Of a stretch of 64,000 bases of DNA, positions 46,939-56,243 are shown piece by piece. How positions within the stretch are numbered: the stretch's first letter is position 1; each line of letters opens with the position of its first letter. Position numbers and translations under genes: made by a program. Origin of the DNA: Thermoplasmata archaeon (GTDB taxonomy: Archaea > Thermoplasmatota > Thermoplasmata > Thermoplasmatales > GCA-001856825); the NCBI GenBank assembly GCA_021816725.1, contig JAKAXD010000001.1, positions 1 through 64,000 of the forward strand, in the 5' to 3' direction. The notes beneath the pieces are model-generated. The model was given only the letters and a program-made list of their open reading frames with translations, was not told where the DNA came from and did not search any database.

Positions 46939-49369
46939 TGACTGCCACCAGGAGCGAGAGAGCCATTACGACCCCTATGGCCTTCAGCAGGAAGTAATTG
47001 TTCAAGAACGGTACAATGCCTTCATACCAGAGTGCATAGAATGCCCAGAATGCTACAAGGGAAATGAGTGTCACTGCTGCAGCCTCCTTGTTTACTCTTT
47101 CCCTTTGAGATTTGAAATTTATGGCGTTGATAAGGAAAATCGCTGCCAGGCCGGACGCTATGACAATCAAAAGAAGCGCACCCGGGTAGTCGAGAAAGAA
47201 TATCGTCGGTGCGCTTTTGTTCACATGCAGAGATATGTCTATATTCGAGCCGCCATATGCTGTGGCTGTGGTTAAGTTTGTTCTCACGGATATTGAGACA
47301 TAGCTGCTGTTTGCTATACTGACTGGAATATTCATGCCCCCCCTTGGGTTAAGCGTATCATTATACATGCCACCGTTCACCACGACTGTCATCGGGAGAG
47401 GCTGGGGTGAATCGCTCTTAAATAATAGCACCACAGGCATCGTGAAATTCAATCTCGTAATGTTGTACGTTCCATTACTTCCCAGGTCGGCGAGGTAGCT
47501 CGTGCCGTTTGCCTGCGATTTTGGCACGATGACGCCACCCGCATCGCCCAGGTTCACATAAAACCAGAAGTAGTAAGTTTTATTACCCTCAATTTGGACA
47601 TTGTTGAACTTATATTGCTGTATGTTATAGGTTGTTTCTGACGGAGTGCCAAGCGGGCCGGGTGCCATGGATGATGTTACCACAGCAGAAAGCTGCCAGG
47701 CGTTTTCATATGCTAGATGCCCACCCCAATAGGTTGTTCCAGGTGTGTATGCCTCTTCCAGCACAGCAGAATGGTTTAGCCTGAATGGCACTGCAATGGC
47801 CTGTCCCACTGCAAGCGGGTAATAGCCTGACGTCTTCTGCGCAGTTATCAGTGGTTCCATATACGAGAGATGGGAAATATTGATGGCTAAATCGTATTTT
47901 CCAGGGGGGGCAAAAAAGCTGAAGTTAGTTTCTTCCGACATAGCTCCGCTACTGGAATAGTTAAAGTAATTGAAAATTGGGGCAGATGAATAGTTCTTCT
48001 CATACAGCATATAAGACCCGTAGGCTGCCTTGAAGCCGTAACCGTCAAGGTTGAATGGAGGGGAACCGTTAAACAGTGCATAATGCGTGCCGCCAGAGAA
48101 GACGTAATCGTTCCAGTCATAAATTCCTGCCACTGGGAGCTGATCATACCCCACCCAGGCGGTCTTGCTAGATTCCATCTGCTGGGCGAGCAATACAAGG
48201 CCCTGATCAGATGAAGTGACATGAGACGCGCTCGTATCTGCATAAAACTGGGCGCTACCAACTGCAGCAAATACTATTATATTCAGAACGAGCACTGCAA
48301 TCACAACTCTCTTCACGGAACTTTTCTTTACTAGCGGTTCTCCACTGTTGTGCATCCTTCTCAGGGCAAAAACAAAACCGACGGGAATGAATGCGGCCAT
48401 AAAGGCATCGTAGTAATTTCCTACTGAGAAGTAATAGGAAGAAGATGTGAGAAACGAGACCAGTATCCAGGGCAGCTGAAGGATAAATACCGGATCTACG
48501 AAAGAAAGAAACATGAACGGCCCCTCCAGGTAGAACAGGTTGAGCATCTTCTCCTGCCTGTCCACCTGGAGGCCGCTCAGAAGGCTCTGAATGGAGAAGA
48601 AGTTGGTCCCAGATATGTTTTCAAATATGGGATGCGTCCCGGACGAAAAGTAGAGCGTTATCCTGTTGTCAATGAATATGAAAGCAACAGAAAGAATCAG
48701 GGAAGACAAAAGGAAAAAATTTGAAAGAGACTTCAGGAAATCGCGTCCAGAGATCTTGCGGCTGATGAGCGTTTTTAACTCGCCAAGAAGTCCTTCCCTG
48801 ACCACTATGTACAGGAAGAAAAAAACACCGACAAAAGGGGCAAACTCTATTGTCGATATCATCAGGAGAAAGGAAACGAGAAATGGAATCTTCCTCCTCG
48901 TCTCAAGGAAGTATACGGCAAAGATTGCCGGTCCGATGAACATAACCACTTCCTCGACTGGGGAACCGGAAGGAAGGCCCGGATAAAATAGGTATGAAAG
49001 AGCTATGAGGAAAGAATATTTCCCGCTCCCTATGAACCTCTTAGCAAGCAGGTACAGTGGAATTGCGGAAGAGTAGACAAGGACTGCCTGTGCTGTATAG
49101 GAAAACATGAAATTCGGGAATATTGAGTAAAGCGGTAGCAGGACGAAGAAGAAGGGAACGGCATGGATGGAAAGGAAATTTAGGTAGATGTAAGGAACGT
49201 AAAAGAACGAATGGGAGAATAGCGTGCTTGAAAGTGCCTGGTCTATTGCCGTGGTATCTGCGTACCAGTAATTATTGACAAGAAACGTATTCATTATCAT
49301 GACCCAAGAACTAATGGCAATGAATACGAAAGACGCAATAACTGTAAGGAGAAACCATTTATCCTTCAA
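46919..49369 (-). CDS. DUF2079 polytopic membrane protein (GT-C-like)
   Basis: An 816-residue membrane protein of the DUF2079 type. The signature parts are a first loop YWYADTTAIDQALSSTLF, SIHAVPFFFVLLPLYSIFP, and RFIGSGKYSFLIALSYLFYPG. About ten helices are followed by a large outer beta-rich domain (about 340-740) and terminal helices. DUF2079 proteins have a GT-C-like layout, and a role in transferring sugars from polyprenyl carriers is plausible. Two seven-base C tracts occur in the coding sense; both are in frame. The 3' end overlaps the convergent GT4 by 20 nt. Confidence 0.8.
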   Translation of the reverse strand: MKDKWFLLTVIASFVFIAISSWVMIMNTFLVNNYWYADTTAIDQALSSTLFSHSFFYVPYIYLNFLSIHAVPFFFVLLPLYSIFPNFMFSYTAQAVLVYSSAIPLYLLAKRFIGSGKYSFLIALSYLFYPGLPSGSPVEEVVMFIGPAIFAVYFLETRRKIPFLVSFLLMISTIEFAPFVGVFFFLYIVVREGLLGELKTLISRKISGRDFLKSLSNFFLLSSLILSVAFIFIDNRITLYFSSGTHPIFENISGTNFFSIQSLLSGLQVDRQEKMLNLFYLEGPFMFLSFVDPVFILQLPWILVSFLTSSSYYFSVGNYYDAFMAAFIPVGFVFALRRMHNSGEPLVKKSSVKRVVIAVLVLNIIVFAAVGSAQFYADTSASHVTSSDQGLVLLAQQMESSKTAWVGYDQLPVAGIYDWNDYVFSGGTHYALFNGSPPFNLDGYGFKAAYGSYMLYEKNYSSAPIFNYFNYSSSGAMSEETNFSFFAPPGKYDLAINISHLSYMEPLITAQKTSGYYPLAVGQAIAVPFRLNHSAVLEEAYTPGTTYWGGHLAYENAWQLSAVVTSSMAPGPLGTPSETTYNIQQYKFNNVQIEGNKTYYFWFYVNLGDAGGVIVPKSQANGTSYLADLGSNGTYNITRLNFTMPVVLLFKSDSPQPLPMTVVVNGGMYNDTLNPRGGMNIPVSIANSSYVSISVRTNLTTATAYGGSNIDISLHVNKSAPTIFFLDYPGALLLIVIASGLAAIFLINAINFKSQRERVNKEAAAVTLISLVAFWAFYALWYEGIVPFLNNYFLLKAIGVVMALSLLVAVITYDWQ

Positions 49370-49612
49370 CGTACATCCATAGACTCCGTTTATATAAACA
49401 TTATAACGACCGGCAAGAGCCCATCATCAGTGGTCATGGATGCAGATCTATACCTTTCGTCTCTCTTTCTCCGCAGGAATAAGGTGTAACAATATCTTCC
49501 ATTCGAATGAGATCGGGGATGATACCCTGAGACCCAACTAATTTCCATGCAGCATCCTCGAAAGGTTAATTAGAAGTTGGTGATTTCATAAAAAAAGGAA
49601 TGTTCGGTGAAA

Positions 49613-50470
49613 ATGATGAATCCCCTTGGGGTATTAAATGAGGTTAAGTACTACAGGAAGGTCTATATTAATTATATTGAGGTAATGAGGAAGCTTTACA
49701 ATGGGGAGAGGGAGGTTGAAGTTGAATTGAAGGGAGGTGGAAAAGAAACTATTGCAAGGAATTTAGCGATGTTGCTCCCTTACATTCCGTCTCAAATGAT
49801 GTCTGACATACAATTGGAAAGAACGCTGGAACTTTTGAAAAATGGAAAGATACCTTACAACGATCATATACTGCACTTTGAAGGATTTCCTGGTAATGGA
49901 GATATTGCTGGTGTATTTTTTAAAGAGGAGTACTCAGACCTAAACGTCAAAAGGGAAACTGTCTTGGATGTAGGTGCAAACATTGGAGATTCAGCCATAT
50001 ATTTTGCCATTTGTGGTGCAATTAAGGTTTATGCCCTTGAACCTTACCCGTTTTCGTTTTCCCTTTTGGAAAGGAACATTAAAGAAAACAATTTCCAGGA
50101 AATAGTGAATGTTCTGAATGCGGGGTATGGAAAGGATGGGGCAGTAATGCTGGATCCCGCTGAAAAAACTTACGGAGGCTCTTGGCTCTCTCCGAAGGAA
50201 AAGGGAATAGAAGTAAATATTTACTCAATGGATACTATTCTGAGAAAGCTGTGCCCAGATTGCACTGTCCTGAAGATGGATTGTGAAGGTTGCGAATACA
50301 GTCTTTTAAATGAGAAGGACGATATTCTAAGAAAGTTTAAGAGAATTCAAATTGAGTTTCACGGGAAACCGCTCGAACTTGTTTCGAAGTTTAGAAGGGC
50401 AGGTTTCAATGTGGATTTTAGCTATCATCCAGCGGTTAGAACTCTGGGATTCATATATGCCGAGTTATGA
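49613..50470 (+). CDS. FkbM family methyltransferase
   Basis: A SAM-dependent methyltransferase of about 285 residues, in the FkbM group that O-methylates sugars and other secondary metabolites. Motif I is VLDVGANIGDSAIYFA, motif II VYALEPYPFSFSLLERNI, and the FkbM strand VLKMDCEGCEYSLLN is present. The frame opens at GTG 49607, but ATG 49613 or 49616 is more likely. The gene and its flanks are visibly more AT-rich than the core genes, and it faces the CDP-sugar operon, fitting an acquired glycan-decoration gene. Confidence 0.88.
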   Translation: MMNPLGVLNEVKYYRKVYINYIEVMRKLYNGEREVEVELKGGGKETIARNLAMLLPYIPSQMMSDIQLERTLELLKNGKIPYNDHILHFEGFPGNGDIAGVFFKEEYSDLNVKRETVLDVGANIGDSAIYFAICGAIKVYALEPYPFSFSLLERNIKENNFQEIVNVLNAGYGKDGAVMLDPAEKTYGGSWLSPKEKGIEVNIYSMDTILRKLCPDCTVLKMDCEGCEYSLLNEKDDILRKFKRIQIEFHGKPLELVSKFRRAGFNVDFSYHPAVRTLGFIYAEL

Positions 50471-50555
50471 CGGTTAATGTTTCAAATAATTCTTTATTCT
50501 GCGGTAACGATAAGGGTACTCAACTCTCTGGGCCATTTCCCACCATTGAAATAAA

Positions 50556-51545
50556 TCAATAACCCCTGACCTTCTGCATTACCAAGTACATCTCCGTAAT
50601 GAAAATTGAAGGGGAAATGTCTATGAATTTCATTAGTAATTTGATATGGAGTGGAATTACTTTATCACTTTTTATAATGTCGTTAACGAGCTTTATGTGT
50701 GGCGCTCCATGCTTTGCAAGAAGCGTATGAAATATAACGCCCATGAAACCGTTGTAAACGTATTTCCTGTGTCCCTTTATGTCATACCCCACATCTTCTA
50801 GGTACTCGCAAGCCTTTAGGTGACCTATGTAAAAGTATTCCCATAAATCTTCCCTGTCTGCTCTGTGATTATCTCTCATCATAACTAGGGGATCACATAG
50901 GAACACACCCCTCTTCCCCTTTACTGCTTCATAATATATCGCAAGTGGCATGAAAGGGTTATTGTAGAGAATAAAACCTTTGTCTTCGTACTTTGGCAGC
51001 AGATACGATATCAGCTGTCTTTTAATTATCATGCCGGATATAAACGTATTGTACTCCTTAGGCATGAGGTCGTAGAATGGCTCTCTACTATTTCCAGGCT
51101 TGTACTCAATATCCTCACAGCATTTTATGATTCTATCTATCATCACCCTCTTTGCATCCTTATCAACGGCGGTAGAATTCAGCAGGACAAAATCTGGGTC
51201 ATTTTTCAGTTCTGACATTATTTTGGTGACCGCCCCTTTTACTATTATATCGTCATCCCCCATCAACCATATATATCTAGTTTCTGCCATTTGCATCACA
51301 TTCAAAATATTTCTGTACAGTCCGAGATTACTGTTATTCCTGACATACTTTATGTTGTCATAATCTTTTTCAAAGTTGGATACAACGAATGTTGAATTAT
51401 CTGTGGAGCAGTTATCAGAAATATATATCGGAAAGCCGTATGGGGAAAACTCGTCTATCACAGATCTCAAACACTCACTCAGGTACACTGATCGATTGTA
51501 TGTTGGTATACAAATACCTAAAAGGTCCTTCCCTATTACTTCCAT
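50556..51545 (-). CDS. Glycosyltransferase family 2
   Basis: A 329-residue GT-A enzyme. LLGICIPTYNRSVYLSECL opens the nucleotide-binding fold, PIYISDNCSTDNS gives the first acidic residue, and WLMGDDDIIVKGAV is the metal-binding DXD region. The C-terminal half has no clear membrane helix. It is the last gene of the CDP-hexose operon and overlaps rfbG by 10 nt, so it is the best candidate for the enzyme that uses the sugar made by this operon. Confidence 0.88.
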   Translation of the reverse strand: MEVIGKDLLGICIPTYNRSVYLSECLRSVIDEFSPYGFPIYISDNCSTDNSTFVVSNFEKDYDNIKYVRNNSNLGLYRNILNVMQMAETRYIWLMGDDDIIVKGAVTKIMSELKNDPDFVLLNSTAVDKDAKRVMIDRIIKCCEDIEYKPGNSREPFYDLMPKEYNTFISGMIIKRQLISYLLPKYEDKGFILYNNPFMPLAIYYEAVKGKRGVFLCDPLVMMRDNHRADREDLWEYFYIGHLKACEYLEDVGYDIKGHRKYVYNGFMGVIFHTLLAKHGAPHIKLVNDIIKSDKVIPLHIKLLMKFIDISPSIFITEMYLVMQKVRGY

Positions 51546-52630
51546 AAATCATTTCTCCGTTCAGTATACCTCTTGATCTGAGTCTCAGTTTCGTTATCAA
51601 CATCCTTTCTGCCGTAATATTGTTTATACCATTCGACAGTCTCCTTGACGGTCTCTTCGAAATCATAAGGTGTATACCAATTAAGTTTCATCCTTGCCTT
51701 GGATGAGTCCAATTGAAGGTAATTAGATTCCTTAGCATCTTCTTTCTTCTTTTGACCAATACGGTAACTGCCCGCCCCCCAGTATTTGATAATTGCCTCT
51801 GCTAGCTCTCTTACCGTAATCGATTTCGAATTCATTGGTCCTAAGTTCCAGTCACCAGAGAATTCCAAGTTAGTCCACATTTTCCGAGCAAGTTCCAACA
51901 TTCCTGATATTGGGTCCAGTACATACTGCCAAGGTCTTACAGCCTGCGGGTTTCTAATAGTTATGCTTCTTTTTTCCGTTATAGCCCTTATTGCGTCTGG
52001 AACAATTCTATGGGCTCCCCAGTCTCCACCGCCTATAACATTGCCTGCCCTAATGGAAGAAATGCTAACTCCCATACTATCAAAGTAACTTTCTCTGAAT
52101 GAACTCACTACTATATCTTGTGACGATTTACTAGCGCTATAGGGGTCTTTTCCTCCCAGAGGATCAGTCTCTCTGTATGGATGGGCCCACTCGTTGATTC
52201 TGTACACCTTATCACTTGTGATCACTACGATCACTTTCGCTGAACCTACCCTTCTTAGGCTTTCAAGAAGGTTCACGGTTCCCATAACATTAGTCTCGAA
52301 TGTTTCCATAGGATTGTCATAAGATTCCAAAACAATTGGCTGTGCGGCCAAATGAAATACGATTTCAGGTTCAAACTCTTGGATCGCCTTTTTCAGAGAC
52401 TCCTTGTCCCTGATGTCTTTTCTTAAATCCATCAAGCCCTCACTTAAGCGAATTGCATCATACATATTGGGGTTGGTTGGAGGATTTAAGGAGTAACCCA
52501 ATACTCTAGAACCGCTCATAGACAGGACTTTTGTAAGCCATGAACCGATGAAGCCTGTATGCCCGGTTATAAGAACATTTTTCCCCTTATAAAACCTCTT
52601 GTATCTATCCAATCTCATATTAGGTCGCAT
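51536..52630 (-). CDS. rfbG: CDP-glucose 4,6-dehydratase
   Basis: A 364-residue extended SDR enzyme that converts CDP-glucose to CDP-4-keto-6-deoxyglucose. The Rossmann loop is TGHTGFIGSW (22-31), the active site is TSDK (138-141), and the YxxxK pair is Y164/K168 in DPYSASKSS. HLAAQPIVLESYDNPMETFETNVMGT and AVRPWQYVLDPISG are the strings that separate RfbG from the dTDP enzyme RmlB. It overlaps the upstream epimerase by 11 nt and the downstream GT2 by 10 nt. Confidence 0.93.
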   Translation of the reverse strand: MRPNMRLDRYKRFYKGKNVLITGHTGFIGSWLTKVLSMSGSRVLGYSLNPPTNPNMYDAIRLSEGLMDLRKDIRDKESLKKAIQEFEPEIVFHLAAQPIVLESYDNPMETFETNVMGTVNLLESLRRVGSAKVIVVITSDKVYRINEWAHPYRETDPLGGKDPYSASKSSQDIVVSSFRESYFDSMGVSISSIRAGNVIGGGDWGAHRIVPDAIRAITEKRSITIRNPQAVRPWQYVLDPISGMLELARKMWTNLEFSGDWNLGPMNSKSITVRELAEAIIKYWGAGSYRIGQKKKEDAKESNYLQLDSSKARMKLNWYTPYDFEETVKETVEWYKQYYGRKDVDNETETQIKRYTERRNDLWK

Positions 52631-53177
52631 CCTTCGGTAATCTAAAGGGAGACTTAAACCTGTAAAACTCAGGAAATGACAAGTCTCGTGTGGACAATAC
52701 CGGTCTGTCTATCTTCCAGGCGTATCCGAAGGAATCATATCTAATTCCGCTTTCAGATTCTGAAGAATAGGGGCCGTCAAATAGGTACAATACAGTGGAA
52801 CCGTTTACCAAAGACGCGAACCCATGAGCTAGCCCTTTAGGAATATAGACCACTTTCCCATCTCCTTCTTCTAGTTCTATGGAAACGTACTTTCCATATG
52901 TAGGTGAGTCTATTCGAAGATCGAGAAGAACGTCCACTATTCTCCCCTTTATGAGATGTACAATCTTTGCCTGTGCATACGGAGGTAGTTGGAAATGCAT
53001 TCCTCTTATTACGTCTTTATTTGACATGGAGTAAAAAATTTCTTTTACCTCAAATTTCTGGTCGGCTTCTTTAATTTGATTTAAGGAGAATGGCTTTAAG
53101 GCATAACCCCGAGTATCGTGGTTAACATTGTATTCTATGAGCACGGCGCCTTCAATTTCGGTATTGTGTATTTTCAT
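52620..53177 (-). CDS. dTDP-4-dehydrorhamnose 3,5-epimerase (RmlC) family protein
   Basis: A 185-residue cupin epimerase that acts on 4-keto-6-deoxy sugars. VIRGMHFQLPPYAQAKIVH holds the catalytic His region, and YIPKGLAHGFASLVNGSTVLYL and YSSESESGIRYDSFGYAW complete the RmlC pattern. The other genes of the operon make CDP sugars, so the substrate is presumably a CDP-4-ketohexose rather than dTDP-4-keto-rhamnose. It overlaps both neighbours (26 and 11 nt). Confidence 0.9.
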   Translation of the reverse strand: MKIHNTEIEGAVLIEYNVNHDTRGYALKPFSLNQIKEADQKFEVKEIFYSMSNKDVIRGMHFQLPPYAQAKIVHLIKGRIVDVLLDLRIDSPTYGKYVSIELEEGDGKVVYIPKGLAHGFASLVNGSTVLYLFDGPYSSESESGIRYDSFGYAWKIDRPVLSTRDLSFPEFYRFKSPFRLPKDAT

Positions 53178-54108
53178 TCTTTTCGCCCTCGTAATACATC
53201 ACTGTTTTCCTTAAGCCCTCTTCTAGGCTAGTGTCTGGGGTCCAACCCAGTGTATTCTCGCTTGTAGAGATGTCGACAGTGAATGGCTGCAAAGCATCTA
53301 CTTTTTTTGCATTTAGTCGACCCCAATTGACCTTGACTTTTCTATCTAAAATGTCTTCAAGAACCGTAACTATCTCTCTTATGCTATAAGATTGCCGGCC
53401 AGTTAAATTAAATCTATAACTTGAAGGTCGAATACCATCCGGAAGTTCAACTGCCTTAATTATGGCTGAAACTATATCCTTGGCATACGTTGGATACAAT
53501 CTCTGAAACCCTTGTGTAAGGTCAATACTTCTATCTTGTAGAGCACTATTGATTATGTATGGTATAAGCTTCTTTGGGTCATCCCTTTCTCCATATGGAG
53601 TAAATAAAATAAATTCGAACAATCTCAAGTCTGATGATGATCCATAAAATTCTAAAATTCTTTCAAGTGCATTTTTCGTTGCTGCATAAAAATCCCTAGC
53701 CAACAGTGTTGTTTCTCGATCAATACGCATTACATTCTGGTTATATTGAAAGAATGTACCAGCAGTTATGAAAGTTGAGGCGCCTGAATTCCTGCTCAGT
53801 TCTAGCAGCTTTGTCGGCAATTTCACATTTGTGTCTATCATCTCATCAATATCCCCATAAGAGTGCTCCTTTCGATAAAAGACTGCCAGATTTACAACAG
53901 CCTCAACCACTTCCCTCTTAAAAATATCTTCCAGCGTAACTTTGTCCAAATCATAGAAGTCCACCGCATTTAGATATTTGAAAATGCGAAACAAGTTTGA
54001 GTAACTCCTCTTCAGAACAATTGGTCTGTATTTCCTATTGACGAGTTCCTCTACCAGATGGCTTCCTATGAATCCGGTTCCGCCAGTTATTAGGACCCTT
54101 CTAGTCAT
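53152..54108 (-). CDS. NAD(P)-dependent epimerase/dehydratase (probable 4-ketoreductase)
   Basis: A 318-residue extended SDR. The nucleotide loop is TGGTGFIGSH (8-17) and the catalytic pair is Y141/K145 in DFYAATKNALE. NLTGRQSYSIREIVTVLED lies in the substrate domain. It resembles the reductases that finish CDP-3,6-dideoxyhexose or related branched-sugar pathways (CDP-abequose/paratose synthase type). Sitting between rfbF and rmlC, it probably reduces the 4-keto group after C-methylation and epimerisation. The exact stereochemistry cannot be predicted. Confidence 0.85.
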   Translation of the reverse strand: MTRRVLITGGTGFIGSHLVEELVNRKYRPIVLKRSYSNLFRIFKYLNAVDFYDLDKVTLEDIFKREVVEAVVNLAVFYRKEHSYGDIDEMIDTNVKLPTKLLELSRNSGASTFITAGTFFQYNQNVMRIDRETTLLARDFYAATKNALERILEFYGSSSDLRLFEFILFTPYGERDDPKKLIPYIINSALQDRSIDLTQGFQRLYPTYAKDIVSAIIKAVELPDGIRPSSYRFNLTGRQSYSIREIVTVLEDILDRKVKVNWGRLNAKKVDALQPFTVDISTSENTLGWTPDTSLEEGLRKTVMYYEGEKNENTQYRN

Positions 54109-54880
54109 TCCACACCTTCCAAGGAGCCTTCCCAGAGTTCCATAGATTCATCAGTTCATTTCTGTCCCTAACCGTATCCATGGGATGCCAGAATCCTTTA
54201 TGCTTAAATGCTCCAAGCTCTCTCTTCTTTACTATAGCTTCTAATGGCCCCCTCTCCCATATGGTATCATCTCCCTCTATGAAATCGAATACATTTGGTT
54301 CCAATACGAAAAAGCCTCCATTAATCCACGAGTTATCCCCCTTTGGTTTTTCCGTTACCTTTGAGACCGTATTTCCATCTATTTTTAGCGCACCGAACCT
54401 TCCAGGAGGCATAACGGCAGTGATTGTAGCCATCTTTTTGTTATTTCTATGAAATTTAACCAAGTTATTGATGTTTATATCGGACAAACCGTCTCCATAG
54501 GTAACCATGAAAGTTTCCCCCTCGACATATCTCTCAATTCTCTTGATTCTGCCACCCGTCTCGGTACCCATCCCTGTGTCAACGAAGGTTAACGTCCAGT
54601 TCTCACTTCTCGAGTTCTCGTATCTTATTTCATTGTCTTTTAGACTTAGCGTAAAATCGGAATTATGCAAGCGGTAATTGGTGAAATATTCCTTGATAAC
54701 GTATCCTTTGTATCCCAAACATACAATGAACTCGTTGTAGCTGTAGTGAGTGTAGATCTTCATTATGTGCCACAATATTGGATAATCCCCTATCTCTACC
54801 ATTGGCTTGGGTTTTACGGCAGTTTCCTCGCTCAATCTCGTACCCCGACCTCCCGCCAAAATCACTACCTTCAAATTCAC
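54101..54880 (-). CDS. rfbF: Glucose-1-phosphate cytidylyltransferase
   Basis: A 259-residue nucleotidyltransferase that makes CDP-glucose from CTP and glucose-1-phosphate. VVILAGGRGTRLSEETAVKPKPM is the activated-sugar loop, ILWHIMKIYTHYSYNEFIVCLGYKGYVIKEYF is diagnostic for RfbF, and VTYGDGLSDININ holds the metal-binding aspartates. WHPMDTVRDRNELMNLW closes the protein as in RfbF. It is the committed step for the operon; 8 nt overlap with the next gene. Confidence 0.95.
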   Translation of the reverse strand: MNLKVVILAGGRGTRLSEETAVKPKPMVEIGDYPILWHIMKIYTHYSYNEFIVCLGYKGYVIKEYFTNYRLHNSDFTLSLKDNEIRYENSRSENWTLTFVDTGMGTETGGRIKRIERYVEGETFMVTYGDGLSDININNLVKFHRNNKKMATITAVMPPGRFGALKIDGNTVSKVTEKPKGDNSWINGGFFVLEPNVFDFIEGDDTIWERGPLEAIVKKRELGAFKHKGFWHPMDTVRDRNELMNLWNSGKAPWKVWND

Positions 54881-54894
54881 TCAGCTCCTCACGT

Positions 54895-56121
54895 TCAACC
54901 TGAAAAAGTAATATGTGGCATAAATGTTACCGTCTTCATCTCTTCCCCGAATAATCCTCTTAATTCATCTGTTATTTCACTTCTAATGTTCCACGGGAAT
55001 ATGATAATTAAATCAGGATTTATGTCAGCCAGTTCTGGAGGAGAAATCACAGGGATCCCGATGCCTGGAATAAACTTCCCCTGCTTTATCGGATTTCTAT
55101 CGGCAACAGCTACTATTTTGTCTGATGAAATGTTCAAATAGTTTAGGAGAACTGTTGCCTTTGCGGATGCACCGTATCCGGCTATCTTAGTACATTGGAT
55201 TAATTGCGTTTCAATCAGGTTTAAAATTTCCTTTCTGCGCCCTAAGACTTTATCTGGAAATGACAGAAAACGAGATTTTATTTTTTCAAAACCACCCTCT
55301 TTCCTCAGTAGGCGTTCTACTGAGCTATCGGTTCGAGCATTCTCATCCGTGGCTAGGAACACTCTCAGCGATCCTCCCTGTGATTTGACTGCTTCAACTT
55401 TGTAAACGAACAGACCAATCTTTTTCACCATATTACGAAACGTTGTAAAATTGAAGTAAGAAACGTGTTCATGATAGATTTGATCGAATGCCACATTGGA
55501 TAACATATGCTCGAAGTTATAAAACTCTAATACTATCGACCCATTAGGTTTCAATAATTTCTTACAGTTTTCAAAGAACGAAATCGGGTCTTCAACGTGA
55601 GTAACAACGTTGGTTCCTATTATTATATCTGCTCTTCCGAATGATGATAATACCTTATTCAATATCCCTTTTCCAAAGAAATCATTTATAGTGGTAACCC
55701 CCTCGGAATTGGCTAGCTCACACGCAGGCATCGAAGGGTCAACCCCCAATACTTCAAATCCAATGCCCTTAAAAAAACTCAAAAGCGTCCCATCGTTGGA
55801 CCCGATATCAATGACTTTTGCCTGTTTCTCAAAATAGCACGTATTAATACAAGAATCAGCAAAGTTCTCCATATCCAATCGTGTTTGTTTGCTGATACCC
55901 GTTAAGTATGTGTTGTTTCTAAAGAGTCTCTCTGGAGAAACTTGTTCACGTAACCATACGTAAAGACAGTCAAGGCAGATGTTTAAGGCAAGGTCATACC
56001 TCTCAGAAAAGATTGATGAAGGCCTGTCTGGCGTCAGCTCATTTGCCAATGGCTGTTTTCCCAATTCCAGATAAGTAGAAATATTCCTGCTACCACAAAT
56101 TGGGCACGTATCTCGTGGCAT
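54895..56121 (-). CDS. Sugar C-methyltransferase (CDP/TDP-hexose type, zinc-binding)
   Basis: A 408-residue three-domain enzyme. The N-terminal zinc domain has C6, C9, C49 and C52; the SAM domain carries VIDIGSNDGTLL (about 103-114); the catalytic-looking histidines sit in FDQIYHEHVSYFNF; and the C-terminal domain (KIAGYGASAKATVLLNYL) is the 'C-methyltransferase C-terminal' fold. This architecture is typical of TylC3/TcaB9/NovU-like enzymes that add a methyl to C3 of a 4-keto-6-deoxyhexose. It opens the operon with a TATA box 23-24 nt before ATG 56121. The product would be a branched-chain 6-deoxyhexose. Confidence 0.92.
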   Translation of the reverse strand: MPRDTCPICGSRNISTYLELGKQPLANELTPDRPSSIFSERYDLALNICLDCLYVWLREQVSPERLFRNNTYLTGISKQTRLDMENFADSCINTCYFEKQAKVIDIGSNDGTLLSFFKGIGFEVLGVDPSMPACELANSEGVTTINDFFGKGILNKVLSSFGRADIIIGTNVVTHVEDPISFFENCKKLLKPNGSIVLEFYNFEHMLSNVAFDQIYHEHVSYFNFTTFRNMVKKIGLFVYKVEAVKSQGGSLRVFLATDENARTDSSVERLLRKEGGFEKIKSRFLSFPDKVLGRRKEILNLIETQLIQCTKIAGYGASAKATVLLNYLNISSDKIVAVADRNPIKQGKFIPGIGIPVISPPELADINPDLIIIFPWNIRSEITDELRGLFGEEMKTVTFMPHITFSG

Positions 56122-56140
56122 GATGACCTATGTCCGGGTA

Positions 56141-56149
56141 GTATAAGAA
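56141..56149 (-). promoter_or_regulatory. TATA box of the CDP-sugar operon
   Basis: Minus-strand TTCTTATAC centred near 56145, about 24 nt before ATG 56121. It probably drives the six-gene operon down to 50556. Confidence 0.55.
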
Positions 56150-56243
56150 AATTCGGGGAATAAGTTATAATTTGTCTGCAATATTATTAGACAATAGGGA
56201 TGAAATTTCAAAAAAGGAATGCAGGATGAACCTAATCTTTAAT

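Noticed and set aside
50556..56121. CDP-3,6-dideoxyhexose (abequose/paratose/tyvelose) pathway
   Set aside because: The required RfbH dehydrase is not in the operon, while a C-methyltransferase is, pointing to a branched 6-deoxy sugar instead.
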